From positions 248,001-312,000 of the forward strand of contig MCGO01000041.1 in NCBI GenBank assembly GCA_002104985.1: a stretch of 64,000 nt of DNA, given 5' to 3'. The translations under genes were made by a program, and so were the position numbers. This DNA comes from Rhizoclosmatium globosum (taxonomy: Eukaryota > Chytridiomycota > Chytridiomycetes > Chytridiales > Chytriomycetaceae). Positions 12,033-24,248 of this stretch are shown here, piece by piece (position 1 is the stretch's first letter; each line of letters starts with the position of its first letter). Below the pieces are notes generated by a model that ran no database searches, was not told the origin of the DNA, and saw only the letters and a list, made by a program, of their open reading frames with translations.

Positions 12033-13836
12033 ATGTCGGGTTGTTCAATTGCAAAGTCCAAAAGACTGCTGACCAGCCACTTGGCGGCATTCGAGAGAAA
12101 TACGATTATCGATTTTCCAGTTTCCAAAGCAGCATATGTCTTCTGCTCTGACCCTAGACTCAGTCTTGGCGGCAATGGAAGCTCCTTTGCAAGGGGCAAC
12201 CATTCAGAAAACGGATAATCCTGACTTCATGGGTACGATCGATGACTGGAATATATGCCATAGAAGCTTTTTGAATCCATCTGGAAGCTCATCGGCCAGA
12301 GCATTTGACGCGGAGGACTTTCTCACCCACTTCTTCCAACAACCTCCGAGCCTGCGGTAAGCGCTGCAAAGCCCCTCCAATCTCCTTCATTTACGATTAG
12401 TGCATAGTCTGTCACTGTGTGCGTTTGCTGCATTGTATGACCAGAACCAACATTTGATTGAAGGTACAGCAGATGATTACGCCGTACGTGCAAGAAAAGC
12501 CGTAATCCAAGAAGTACTTGATGGAAATCTGTCGTACAAGACCGTTCAGGCGTGTACTGCTATTGCGAGGTATGCAATATGTGAGTTCTCAACATCAGTC
12601 TCACAAGTCTCAATCTCAACGTATGTCTCGTGACAGGGAAAGGTACACCTGCAATATCAGTACAATTCATGGATTTAAGCTTCAAGTTAATTCGGGATTT
12701 GCGACTGAACGTGGATCCAGACGATTCTCCATGGTTGGCTTCGTTGAGCCTTACCCCCCGTCAGAGAGAAGAACGTCGACGTATATTCTGGGAAGTATTG
12801 GATGTTTAGCTGGCGACAAGCCTTGACTCCGAAGACTGATGACCATAGTGAATCTGACATTGCTTGTGAACTCATGAAAAGGCCCAATCAGATCATAGAT
12901 CCGCATCCTATATTCAAGAACTTTGTTGCAAGAGTTTGGGAGTGTAATGTTCTTCGTTTGATCGCAAAAATCAAGCATTGTTATTCGACTCCACCAGCTT
13001 CGGTACAAGAACTATTGTCGTCAGATTATACTTCAAGTTTACATGAAATATTTGACGCTTTGCACACATCTGTACCCGTCGGATTTGTTCTTACATCGAA
13101 AAATCCTGGGTTTCTGACACAAGAAGAAGAATCTCGATTTGTATCCAAAGTTGCTCTCGCAGATGACGTAATACCCGCGTTATCGTTGAATCTGTTTGCA
13201 AGCATTTCACTCTATCATCGCCCAGTAATGATGCTGTCTTCATTAAGGTCCTTCAACCCTTTATTTCTCGACCCTGGAGCTCTCCATCAAATTTACAAAT
13301 CTACTTCAGAATGTATAAACTCTGCGCCTCGAATTACTTCCCTCTTCTCGTTCACCGTAAAAATGCACAAGACCGCGCCACTCAATGTGCGACATCTCTA
13401 TGATATAATCAACGGTAGTTACCCCGCATTTGAAGCCATGATTGTTATTTGGTTCTGTCAATGTCGAATGGATCCTTTCTGGTGGAATTTCCTCCCTCAC
13501 CAAATTACTGATTTGCAAGGGTTGAGACAACGTTTGGGTATCATGATCGAATACGTGATTGAAATGAACGAGTTTGAAGGGGGAACAGGCGCGTCATCAC
13601 CGATTTTGCAGTGTATGACTCTCATGTTGAAGGACATGGATGCCATCTACCTTATGGATACGACCAGGGCTCTACATTCGATTGAAACCGAATTTTCGCT
13701 GCAAGTATCGTCAATTGATGGTGAAACGTGCAATGTCGAATCGAATTCGTTTATGGGATTGCTTGGGCTGGATGTATGCGGAATTCGTTGGAAGGGACTA
13801 AGCGATGACATATGGAGACAGTTTTATTTTACATAA
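12033..13836 (+). CDS. Fungal regulator family, copy C (no zinc cluster, divergent tail)
   Basis: Exons end at 12356; then 12408-12580 and 12637-13836. The family blocks are present: DNPDFMGTIDDW, LSLCAFAALYD, DPDDSPWLASLSLTPRQREERRR, YHRPVMML. No zinc cluster can be found upstream; the ATG at 12033 gives a short unrelated N-terminus that needs a frame change near 12130, and an in-frame ATG at 12136 is the alternative start. One frame break lies at about 12800 (GAAGTATTGGATG), just after the RRR block. The C-terminus stops at GIRWKGLSDDIWRQFYFT, so the last residues of the usual tail are lost. The third exon is 173 nt instead of 158. Likely one of the older, more diverged copies. Confidence 0.65.
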
Positions 13837-13953
13837 TACGTTTATACTCTTGCCTGATGAGGCCATGTCAAATAGATTAATGCAAAAATAGAGTACTATT
13901 CCTATAACCTCAATTTAAGTAGCTAAATAGTTAACTGTCTTTCTGTTATCAGT

Positions 13954-14027
13954 GCTCGGTTGGCTCAGCTGGCAGTAGCGTGGGGCTGTTAACCTCAAGG
14001 TCACTGGTTCGATCCCAGTATCGAGCG
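13954..14027 (+). tRNA. tRNA-Asn (GTT), copy 2
   Basis: Same 74-nt cloverleaf as copy 1 but with C in the D-stem. Its first 50-60 bases of 3' flank (TTGGAAGGGCTGGTTAAGG and a GGATGTGT repeat) match the flank of copy 1. It sits between regulator copies C and D, convergent with D. Confidence 0.95.
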
Positions 14028-14298
14028 CGTTTTGGTTGGAAGGGCTGGTTAAGGTGTGGATGTGTGGATGTGTGGTGTTTGGTGGGTTGGTTGGGTTGTG
14101 GAGACCAAGATCTTTCAAAACCATAGAACCCTGTCGACAATACTGAGGAAACTGCTTTTATTTCTGGTCGGCATCAAGCGTATTTTGAAGAAGGTGAGTC
14201 AGTGCTTGTGTAGAATAGGATATATTAACTGGAAACATCATTATTTGAGATACTTCGCATCTTTATTGGTAAATACACGTGAATTCTGTACATAACCA

Positions 14299-16204
14299 TC
14301 ATCCATTCAACTTCCAAAATAATCTCCAACTCTCCTCACTCCTCCCTTTCCACCGAATCCCACCTGGCAACTCCATCCCTAACAATCCCAGGAACGCCCA
14401 TGGTTCAACTAAATCCTCCATCGCTCCTTCAAGTGCCATCACTCTCATTCCAATCTCCAATTCCTGAATCCCATCTTCCCGCTGCAATAAAGGCCCATTC
14501 GCCAGCTCCATCAACATGGCTTGTACACAGTTCGTAAACACATTTGTCAATCCCGTCATAGACCCTTCCAAAACCTCTTGTTTCTTGATGATATCCAAAG
14601 CACGTTCTAAACTCGACTGTAATGTGACAGTGTCGAACAGAGGGATGGAGAGGTATGCCCACCATTCACGTTTCATGCGACAAGATATGAACCAAATCAC
14701 GAGAATTGATTCCATGAGTGATTCAGGGTTATGGACAGGGTCGTAGCACCAGCGTTCTGATTCAGGACTTGGTGGGATCCTCGTACGCCGCTAAGACGTC
14801 TTGGAAGAATGTGACGAAAGATAGAATACGGCGAGCTGCTTGAAGACATTGGGTGATGGCACCTGCTATAATTTGGCGGTGATTTTCGTCGAGAGAGTTG
14901 GGATTGAAAGAGGGGAGAGATGAGAGGAAGAGAATGGGACGATAAAAGATTATGGTTGTTGCTTGGAAGATAAAGTTGAGTTGACTGACACGATCTTGGA
15001 TTGCCGTTGCTGTCAAAAACTGTTTCTCTTCTTCGACAGATACATAATCAGGATGAGCCGAAATCAGCAGAAGCGTGCGGGGATAGAAGACTGTGTCGAG
15101 ACAAGGTGCATTCCAAGAGAGATTTGATCTTCAGATGCGAGTAGGTCCAGAATACGTCGCGGGGGAATCATATACCGTCGTTTGATGTCTCCCATCAGAT
15201 TCAGAATACAGCATTCCCAGTTCTTGACGGCATTCACAGGGAAAATCGGAAGAGGGTCAAATACTTGGCTGGGTGGTTTAACGTTGACGGAAGTGATGGG
15301 AAAATCAATGATATCCTCATCCGACAGCGCCCGCTGCCACGACCAATGCCAGAAAATCTGCCAAAACGTCCTTCGTCGTTCCTCCTTTCGCCTCTCTGAC
15401 AAATTCAACGAATAAAGCCATGGAGAATCATCTGGATCTACGTCCAATTTCAGTTCACGAATACTTTGCAGTCCAGAACGGAGAAACTGGAGGGCAATAA
15501 CAGGTTGCCCTTTGTCTAAGCATGATATGATTAGATACAACAAAGAAGGAATAAATATCTCAACTGATTGCAAAGTGGAAGAGGCAGGTGTATGTTTGTA
15601 CCAATTCGAGAGAAGGTTTGATGAATGGTTTTCGTGCTAAAGCTTTCCGAGCTCTCTTGTAGTATGATATAGCAAGAGTTTCATTCGAAAGATCGTGTGC
15701 AGCAAAGGCACAGAAGGTTAGCCTATCAATAAACGTCAGATGTGATGAATCACACCCTTCATTTAAGACTCACCGAACCGCCGCTGAAAGTTGAAAGTAG
15801 TTGTTGAGGAACATTTCTGCATCCAATCCAGCGTACAAAGGGCTTCTGGTTCCACTCTTTGTGAAATAGGCCTGGCAAAGAATGAAATCATGCATATTTG
15901 GCATCAGATCCGGGTCCTCCAACTCCCATTATTGTCTGTTTCATCAGCGAGAGTCGATTTAAGCACTTGCATAAAGTAGTGGAGGGGCTTTGGATCTGAG
16001 GAGGGTGATGACGAGACTGGTTGGGCCGTGATTTGGTTGCTGTTGATTGTAGGAGGCGATGGTACCGGCATATTGGCGAGTTTGAGTATCGATTTGAGCT
16101 TTGACTACCTCGTTGGTTGGACGGCAGGGCATTGGGGGAGGCACTTGATGTTCCACGTTCCATCTCAACTTTTGACAAGCCCAAATTAATAATAACTTAT
16201 CCAT
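14299..16204 (-). CDS. Fungal regulator family, copy D (no zinc cluster, several frame breaks)
   Basis: Standard family exon order on the minus strand: LEDPDLMPNMHDF exon (about 15930-15780), a YYKRARKA exon (about 15720-15600), then the long regulatory exon with VDPDDSPWLYSLNLSERRKEERRR and the tail GGIRWKGRSEESWRLFWKLNG ending at 14299. Reading frame changes are needed near 15930, 15065 and 14760. The N-terminus from the ATG at 16204 (MDKLLLIWACQK) has no cysteine cluster; it may be a degenerate form of the WLLKP element seen in copies E, G and K. Closest relatives by sequence are G and L (both share SADQISLG/SEDQISLG and 'LVSTQSSIP'-like blocks). Confidence 0.65.
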
Positions 16205-16403
16205 TTTTACAGCTGACAGATCGACCTCCCCTTTCCCCTTTCCCCCTTACTATTCCGTCCGGAAGGTCAATTCCAAGCAAGCACAACTCTGACACCAGCT
16301 CACCAACAAACTGATTTAGAAATCCAAAAGAGATATGCATTTAAAGAACATATTCGCAAGTTTATTTGGTAAATTTACAAAAAGATATTTGTGTATATCA
16401 GCA

Positions 16404-18409
16404 TCATTCATTCAACTTCCAAAACAATCTCCAGCTCTCCTCACTCCTCCCTTTCCATCGAATTCCTCCTGCAACCTTCAGCCCAAGCAGTCCCAGAAAC
16501 ACGTACGGCTCAATCACTTTTTCAGGTCTTTGCCCCTTCGAAGCACCAATCGATAAAACCTGCATTCCCAACTCCAAACCCTCAATATCATCCGCTACTT
16601 TTGTAACATCGTCTTGTTGTCCTCGATATTTGACGTAATCGATTTCTTCGAGCATGGCAATCAAGCATTGAACAACAGGCGACAGGAATCCATTTCCGTT
16701 TTCTTCCTCATCACTTAGGGATATCAAGTAGTCAACCATCTGCCCCATTCGTGCACGAAGAAGTTGGTAGTCGAGGATAGAAATCGGGATGTAAGACCAC
16801 CAAGCTGGATTCATTCGACAAATTAGGAACCACATTACAACAACAGATTCAAAATAAGAATCTGTTCCGTTCAAGGCATTGAAGAGGTATCGTTCTTTTT
16901 CTGGTCCATGTTGGTACATATGGTTCGAAAAGTAGAATAGATTGATGATGCGTAATGCGGCATTGAAACATTGAGTAATCGAGTCGCTGATTTTTACTTG
17001 AGTTTCAATAGATAAACGAAAAGGTTCGCATGATTTCAGGCTTGCAAGGAACATTGTGGGACGGTGAAGTACGCTCACGCTTGAATTGTAGAGAAATGTA
17101 AATAGAACGAGATGATCCTGGGATTCTAATACTTTGGCAACAAACAGAGCTTCTTCAAGGAGTGAGATAGTTGACGGTGATTCAGATATCAAGAGGAATT
17201 CTCGGGGAATACTAGCCTGAACCCTTTCCAATTGGGCCTTGGATTCGGAGGTTATTTCTGAGCAGAGAAGTTCCATTACAGACTTTGGCGGAGTGGCATA
17301 ATGACGACGCACTTTTCCAATAACGGCCAAGAGCTCACACTCCCATTTACGGAACACGCAATTCTCGAATACTGGCCCTGGATCCATCACAATTCCTGGT
17401 GCTTTGATGCGATCACAGTTGATTTCAACATCCTTAACATCGTCATTCGAATCAAGCCACATAATTTGCCAATATGCCCCCCAGAAAGCGCGGCGCCTCT
17501 CTTCTTTTTGGCGTGGTGTTAAATTAAGGTGGAATAGCCATGGAGAATCATCAGGATCGACATCAAGCCGGAGTTCGAGAATCATATTCAGACTCATTCT
17601 AAGGAATTGAATTCCTGTCACAGGTTGTCCTTTTGCTGTGTAATATGTTATAAAATTAACCCAACATACTTGGTGTGCTTACATAGAGCGAATTGACAAA
17701 GGCAATTACATGCTTGAACCGTGGCTAGGGTTGGAGGTTGCTCCATGGCTAAGATGAGAGCCTTCTTTGCTCTCCTGTAGAATGAAACAGATATTTCATC
17801 TGGTAAATACAGATTCGCCGTAATAGCACATTCGGCTAACCTGTCGCTTCGATTAGGAAACTGACCGAAATTTATGCTCCATCAGCTTACCGAAACACAG
17901 GTGGAAGGCTGAAAAAGTTGAGCAAGAAGGCTTCTGCATCATAATTGTCGTCTGTTGGAGCATACTTTCCATACCGAGTTATCTCAGCCCACATCATCAT
18001 CCAATCACTTGTCGATGGGATCAAATCTGGATCCTCCATTTCCCAGTGTTCAGAATCAGTGTTGGTGAGTGGAACGTCGAAGGCTTTCACGAATCGATTC
18101 AGGGGGGATTGACTCCAAGGGAAGGTTGTGATGAGCTGGTCTTCGGGCGGAAGAAGGGAGCCAGCCACTGGCGGAAGAAGCGGGGCGTACGCGGGAGACT
18201 TCAGAAGCCACTCAGAGAAGATGAGACTGGGGTTTGATGAAGGAGGTCTGTGGTAATAATTGGACTCAGTTACAAGTCTGTTCTTTCAGAAGCTATGATG
18301 GATGCGATGCTTACGTTGCTGCATCGTCTATGCTCGTCATCAAGTCCGCCGTCTCCGCCGTTGGCATTGGCATTGCGGACTCAGGGCCATCGTTTGTTGG
18401 GATGTTCAT
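16404..18409 (-). CDS. Fungal regulator family, copy E (intact, no zinc cluster)
   Basis: Clean four-exon gene: 18409-18315, 18247-17891, 17840-17683 and 17635-16404, all joins in frame, about 613 residues. Exon 1 (MNIPTNDGPES...) contains no cysteine cluster, so the protein lacks the usual DNA-binding domain. Exon 2 opens with IFSEWLLKSPAYAPLLPP and carries EMEDPDLIPSTSDW. Exon 4 holds DVDPDDSPWLFHLNLTPRQKEERRR (Fungal_trans-like) and the tail GGIRWKGRSEESWRLFWKLNE. It may act as a partner or antagonist of zinc-cluster copies, or bind no DNA at all (inference). The complete reading frame argues that the cluster-less form is maintained. Confidence 0.85.
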
Positions 18410-18616
18410 TCTGGCAAGATTGATATTCGTGGCTGTGTTGTTTTGCACCCAAACGCCACACCAGGCTAGTAGGGAGGCTGTTGAGGTATTATCGTTGATG
18501 TATAAATAACAATAAACACATTTACGATTATACAGTCGTCCAGTTTTCGTCAACATTAAAAAATGAGCAGCATGAGTGTAATACATATATTGTGAACCAG
18601 CAGCGTATAGATTCAA

Positions 18617-20594
18617 TCACGAATATAACTTCCAAAAGAGCCTCCAACTCTCTTCTGTTCGTCCCTTGAACCTGATTCCTCCAATCTCCATCCCCAACAG
18701 CCCCATAAATGTATGTGGCTCCACAGTCATTACCTCTTCAGTTCGAATATTCACCGTACCGATATCCAACACTGCCATGCCCATTTCAATTTCACATACC
18801 GCGTTCCAACCATTCTTACCCTCTGCCAACCTCTCAATTTCATCCAAAACTGCCTCCTGACATGCAATCTGAGGCTCTACTTGTTTCGATACAACCCCAT
18901 TCTCGTCCATCTGTGCTTTCTTATTCCACTCATGCATAGCCTTCATCTGGCGGAACAAGATTTCCACATTTGGTTTCCGAACACCAACAAACTCCCACCA
19001 TCCAGCCTGCATACGGCACAACGCAAACCAAAACACAATAAATGCTTCAAACGAGGCATAACCACCTCCATCCGGATAAAACAGCCATACATCTTTTTCT
19101 GAAATCTCGCTAAAGTGACCCTCCTTTCTGGTGTTTATGATGTCCCACGTAAGAGAAAGGAGATTCACAATCCGATATGCAGATTCGACACACTGAGTAA
19201 TGGCCGTCGCAATTGTATCCCGAAGTTCACGCGAGAGTAATAGTGGATGCATCGATTTCAATCCTGCAAGGAACATGATGGGACGGTATAAAATCGACAC
19301 ACTTGCGTAGAGACGGAAGTTAACAGATGTGAGTGGCAGTCGAGGGGAAAGAAATTGTGCGATGAAAGTTGCTGTTTCTTGAGTAGTAATTGTCTCAGCC
19401 GTTTCAGAAAGAAGAAGGAACCTTTGTGGAATAGATTTGTGGACAGAGTCAAGACAAGAATGTGCAATTTTGAACGCATTGGAAGAGAGAAGCACGTGAA
19501 GTGACGTTGGAGGTGCAAAGTATAATCGTTTGAGTGTTGATATCAAAACCAGTAGATCACAATCGTAGGGGCGGTGCTGCAGCCTATCGTCAAAGATTGG
19601 GTGTGGGTCCAATACCAATCCAGGTGGTTTCATATTGACAGGGGCAATAACAGCAGAGAGTGGGTCTGGAGAAAGAGCTGCAGCCATGGCCCAGTAGTAA
19701 TAAAACGCCCAGAAAACCCTCCTCCGTTCCTCTTTTTGGCGGACAGTCAGGTTCAGATGGAATAGCCAGGGCGAATCATCAGGATCATGGTTCAGACGTA
19801 TCGCGAGCAGCGCTTTCACACCCATATCCATAATCTGACGCCCTAAAAAGATTTGACCTTTGTGGTAAATGAATTGGTAGATTTGAAAAAGCCCTTGAAC
19901 GGTTTGTAAAGAGGGTTGAGACAAATCTGCGTGCTCAAGAGCCTTGCGTGCTCTGTTGTAATATGATAATGCCACTGCTTCTGTAATGAATTCGGAAGAA
20001 AGAGCGAATTTTGCACAGATACTCAATCTAAGCCCAAGAAGTGAGTCAGTACTTCGTTGAAAATTTTGAACATACCTGAAGAACGGCTCAAGATGAAAGA
20101 AATCCTTTAAAAACGTTTCCGAGTCAAATTGCATCATAGTGTATAATTCACCATTGCCGATATGCAAACAGTGGAAACATATGAGCCAATCGTCGATTGT
20201 GGGGATGAGATCCGAATCTTCCATCGTCCATTCGCTTGGTCGATATGTGGACTGTATCATGGATTGGATGTGTGCGTTATATCGGTTGTAAAATCCAGCA
20301 GGTGCGAGATGTGCCGTCGATTCAATGAGCACGAGGGATGATGGTGGCACCAGAGGAATGTATGGCTTCATATAAAGTTCGTTTGATTGAGATGTCCATT
20401 GGTTTGCGGCTGCAGACAGAGATAGAGTGGGTTGCTCACTTGGAGAAGGTGTCAAGGTCTGAGTGACAAATACCCAACCAATAAGTTATCGTATACCTTT
20501 CCACTAGACTGCACGTTTCACATTGTTCCCGAGATAAGACGACGCTTTCTGGGCGCTGGCATTTGGGGCATAATCGTGGTGGCGAGTGTGACAT
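18617..20594 (-). CDS. Fungal regulator family, copy F (four-cysteine N-terminus, one intron lost)
   Basis: The proposed exon 1, 20594-20497 (98 nt, same length and phase as copy G exon 1), encodes RLCPKCQRPE...EQCETC: two CxxC pairs, not the six-Cys cluster. Joining it to the next exon needs one base of correction. From there a single open frame runs to 18617. It includes a 48-nt, stop-free GT-AG intron after FFR (about 20076-20029) and no intron before the GQIF block, where E, G and L have one. Family blocks: MEDSDLIPTIDDW, NHDPDDSPWLFHLNLTVRQKEERRR, FMGLLGMEIGGIRFKGRTEESWRLFWKLYS. The motif NELYMKPYIPLVPP resembles the WLLKP element. The N-terminal exon is the weakest part of this call. 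Confidence 0.75.
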
Positions 20595-20696
20595 TTCGTG
20601 GGTTTTTTAAATCTCCTTTCCAAAAGACGGGACATAGGCTTACATATAGATTTATTGTTGGGATTACTGCATAATAGATGAGTGGGTTAAACAGTT

Positions 20697-21811
20697 TTAG
20701 ACACATCCTGCGTATCCCGTTTTGTAATCAACAACACATCGAGTTCCTTGACCACATTGGCTGGTCTGTCTCCACTTCAAAACTCCGCCTTGAACATATC
20801 CACATTGGTACATTGTGATTTGATCCTTTCCACAAGAACGCTCCCCGAAATTCCAGCATGAGCCAGCGTCTGTGTTTCCTCCGTTGTTCCATTGGCCCCC
20901 ATTATTCTTGTTGTTGTTCCACTGTCCTCCATTGTTATTGTTGCTCCAGCCTCCGGTTGAACTGGTACAGTCTGGGGCAATAATAAGTAAGGATTCTATG
21001 TCAAACCAAAAAATAAATAATTGTATTACCATTTGATGGACGACAGGTTGTTTTGTTTTCCCATGCATCCTTTGGACCCACACAACATGTAAATCCGGAA
21101 GAAGTGCAAGAGCTTCCGGCGTAACAGGTTTGGTAATCAGCAATGATGTTTCCACCGCTTGGCTTTTGAGAACCACTTCCGGATTGTGGGTTGTTCCACT
21201 GGCCAGCACCATTTCCGCCGTTGTTGTTGTTCCATTGGCCCCCACTGTTGTTGTTGACTGGGGTTCCGTTGGACCCAGAACAGTCTACGAATTTGGGTAA
21301 GTGTGGACAGACATTTCAGTGAATTTAAATATAGGGTACCATTGAATGGACGACATATGGACTTTTGAGATTGAACATCGCCAGGAGCGACACAACACGT
21401 AAATCCAGAAGAAGCACAGAAGTTTCCAGCGTAGCAAGTCTGCCAATCTGGTACCTTGACTCCAACACCGTTATTGCCTGGCTGCACACTTGGCTGGTTT
21501 CCTGGATTGTTCCATGGCACTGGTGTGTTTGGAGAGCTGGGAGCAGAGCAGTCTTATGGGATTTGGTTCACAGTGTAAGTCCGCTGTTGGTATTTCTAGT
21601 GCAATCAACTTACCATTCACAGGACGACAAGTTGTTTTCCCAGTGTTAATATCGAGTGGTGCAACACAGCAAGTGAATCCTCCAGAACAGTAGTCGCTCG
21701 AGGCACAAGTTTGGTAGTCGTTGATGTAGATTCTGGGTGAATCGCCGATAAAGTTCTTGACTGGAGCAGCAGAGACGCTGAGAACAAGAGAGATAACGAG
21801 AGTTGCTTCAT
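20697..21811 (-). CDS. Secreted modular cysteine-rich protein, possible chitin-binding C-terminus
   Basis: The N-terminus (ATG at 21811, MKQLSLSL, then VLSVSAAPVKN after one frame correction) reads as a signal peptide. Then come three copies of a module of about 35 residues, 'YQTC..(5-6)..C.SSGFTCCV.P.D....K..CRP.NG', each followed by an intron and then DC(S/T); one exon per module. Linkers are Asn/Gly/Trp-rich (NNNGGQWNN). The C-terminus CWNFGERSCGK...MYQCGYV...LKWR..SQCGQGTRC resembles small fungal carbohydrate-binding (CBM19-type) modules by cysteine spacing and 'C-G-x-GT-C'. A cell-wall or substrate adhesion role is inferred. It sits between cluster-less regulator copies F and G. Confidence 0.75.
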
Positions 21812-22118
21812 TTTGGTACTTCAATTGAATGTTTTAGTTGAAGTTCTGCTGCTGAACATCAACATTTACTTTGGCGCTGAGGTTCATCCTTTCCTCTTCT
21901 CCCAGCAATAAATTATCGAACTTTTCGCACTTGATGTTTATATTTCCGTTAATTGTAAATAACCAAACCTCGTTAAAAACAACGTATTCCATTTAAAAAT
22001 TTGTAAATTCTTCAGATGCTTTACTTGTATTTCTATTTGGGGAAGAATCTATGGAGCTGTCGGAGGATGTGTTTGAAACACAGCCACAAACGTACAGGAT
22101 TGCACGCTTTGACCGGCC

Positions 22119-24064
22119 ATGTCTGACCAGCTTTCATCTTTCGAATTCAGCCATGATTCATCGAACGACGCTGATACAGAAGGCCCATACAGCAACAGAT
22201 CTACCCCATCCAACTCGTAAGTCCTTATAAAGGCTTCACTTGTATCACAAACTGTACTTTCTCAAATTAGGTCGTCTGACACTAGCGAATTAATCCTGAA
22301 TGCATGGCTGTTGAAGCCGGTGGAGCAGCTGCCTCTGCATCCACAAATTGAAGTTACGAACTCTATTGCTCTCAATCGCACCTCAAAACAAGTCCAACAC
22401 AATTCGATGCCTTGCGAACCAGAAGACATTGACTTGATGCCCACAACAGAAGACTTTCTGTTGTGTCAGCGATACTTGACCAGAAATGGAGCACGTACAC
22501 CCATCACTGTGGCTTTTGATGCTGACATGTTCCTGAAGAAGTTTTACACACTCTCTCCTGCTTTTCGGTAGATATTCTTACTATTCTAGACTGTGATTGC
22601 GCAGTACTGACTCCATTGATGAAGGTTGACGTTTTGTGCCTTTGTAGCGGACTTGACCCTGACAGACGAACTCGGCCGATCATACTACAAAAGAGCAAGG
22701 AGAGCACTGACACGGGTAGGACCTGTCGAACCCTCACTTGAGTCTGTCCAAACCTGCGCATTCTTATACCATTTCTGCGTCAGTTGAGTAATTACTGCCA
22801 TTCTGATTCTGGGCCCTAAATATGACAATTATTAGATAAAGGCCAGCCAGTAGTTGCCCTGCAGTTTCTTTCTGCTGGTTTGCGTATGATTGTGCAACTC
22901 GGATTGAACATTGATCCGGATGATTCTCCCTGGTTGTATCCGTTGAATTTATCTGAGAGGCAAAAAGAAGAGCGTCGTCGGTGCTTTTGGCAGTTGTATT
23001 GGCATTGGTCCTGGCAGAAGGCACTCTCAGATCAAGATGCTCTAGATGTTTGTATTGATTCAACCAAAGTCAAGCCGCCAGGAGAAATCTATGACCCATT
23101 TCCAATATTTTCGGTTTTCTCCACCGTCAAATGGGAATGTTCCATCTTGGACTTGATCGGAAGGATTCGCCGACGATATGCAGCTCCTCCAAAAACACCC
23201 ATTGATCTTCTCGTTTCCGCGGATCAAATATCACTTGGCATTGCCATCACATCAACGCAATCGTCCATACCATCAGATATTCTCCTGATGTCGTCTCATC
23301 CTGATATTATAACCGTGGAAGAAGAAAAGCTGTATACAGACTCTTCAGCCATTCAAGAATGCATCACTCAACTTAATTTCATGTTACACGCCGCAACTTC
23401 TGTATTTTATCGTCCGATTCTTGTTCTATCGTGCCTTCCTGCATACAACCCCGTCCTTCTCCGTTCAGACTATCGACAAATTATTGCATCAGCGATTGAA
23501 CAATGCCTCCAATCAGCTCGTCGAATTCTTTCTTTATTAGCCTTTTTTCAAGATATATATTCCGGAAAACGCGGCCGAGAATACGTCCCACCCGCTGATC
23601 GCAACTTTTATGATCCTGCATACTCTGAAGAGCCGATGTTCGAAGCAGTACTAATAATTTGGCTTGTTTCGTGCCGAATGCATTCAAATTGGTGGTCGTT
23701 TGTATCGTGCGAACCGTTTGACCCTGTATTATTGCGCGAGAGGTTGAATCTCGTGATGAAGTATTTGATTAAGGTTGAAGAGGTGGAAGGAGCTTCGTCT
23801 GGTAATACCCACGTATTTCATAAATGTGTCGAGGCAATGTTGAGGGAAATCGATCATTCGGGACCATTGATGCAGCCACATGATGAATTGCGAGAGCTTG
23901 AGATTGGTATGAAGGTGATATCTCTCGATGGAGAAGGGCACACAGAGGCTGTTTCTGAACCGTGGGCGTTTGTCGGACTTCTTGGTATCGAGATTCCTGG
24001 AGGAATTCGGTGGAAGGGAAGAAGTGAGGAGAGTTGGATGTTGTTCTGGAAGCTATATGCATAA
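22119..24064 (+). CDS. Fungal regulator family, copy G (intact, no zinc cluster)
   Basis: Complete four-exon gene with every join in frame: 22119-22216, 22271-22567, 22625-22782, 22836-24064; 593 residues. The second intron ends in AAG. Exon 1 (MSDQLSSFEF...) is Ser/Asp-rich with no cysteine. Exon 2 begins LILNAWLLKPVEQ, the element shared with E and K, followed by IDLMPTTEDF. Exon 4 carries NIDPDDSPWLYPLNLSERQKEERRR, a long helical region, and the tail GGIRWKGRSEESWMLFWKLYA. This is the best evidence, with E, that a DNA-binding-domain-free version of the family is a real, intact gene type. The 306-bp gap upstream (21812-22118) holds no other recognisable feature. Confidence 0.85.
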
Positions 24065-24248
24065 ACGTGCAATAATTTTAATTGTTGAGTCCCCTACTGA
24101 AATCTCGTGAGTTTCATTGATCCAGACAAACTCGACCGGTGTCGATTTTCCAGAAGGGTTAGCTGAAATATGTCCTTGTCCGCGAAAATTCGTTAGCGTT
24201 CAGAAGGTGTTTGTCGGCTAAAAAATTCTGATATTATCATGTCTCTAT

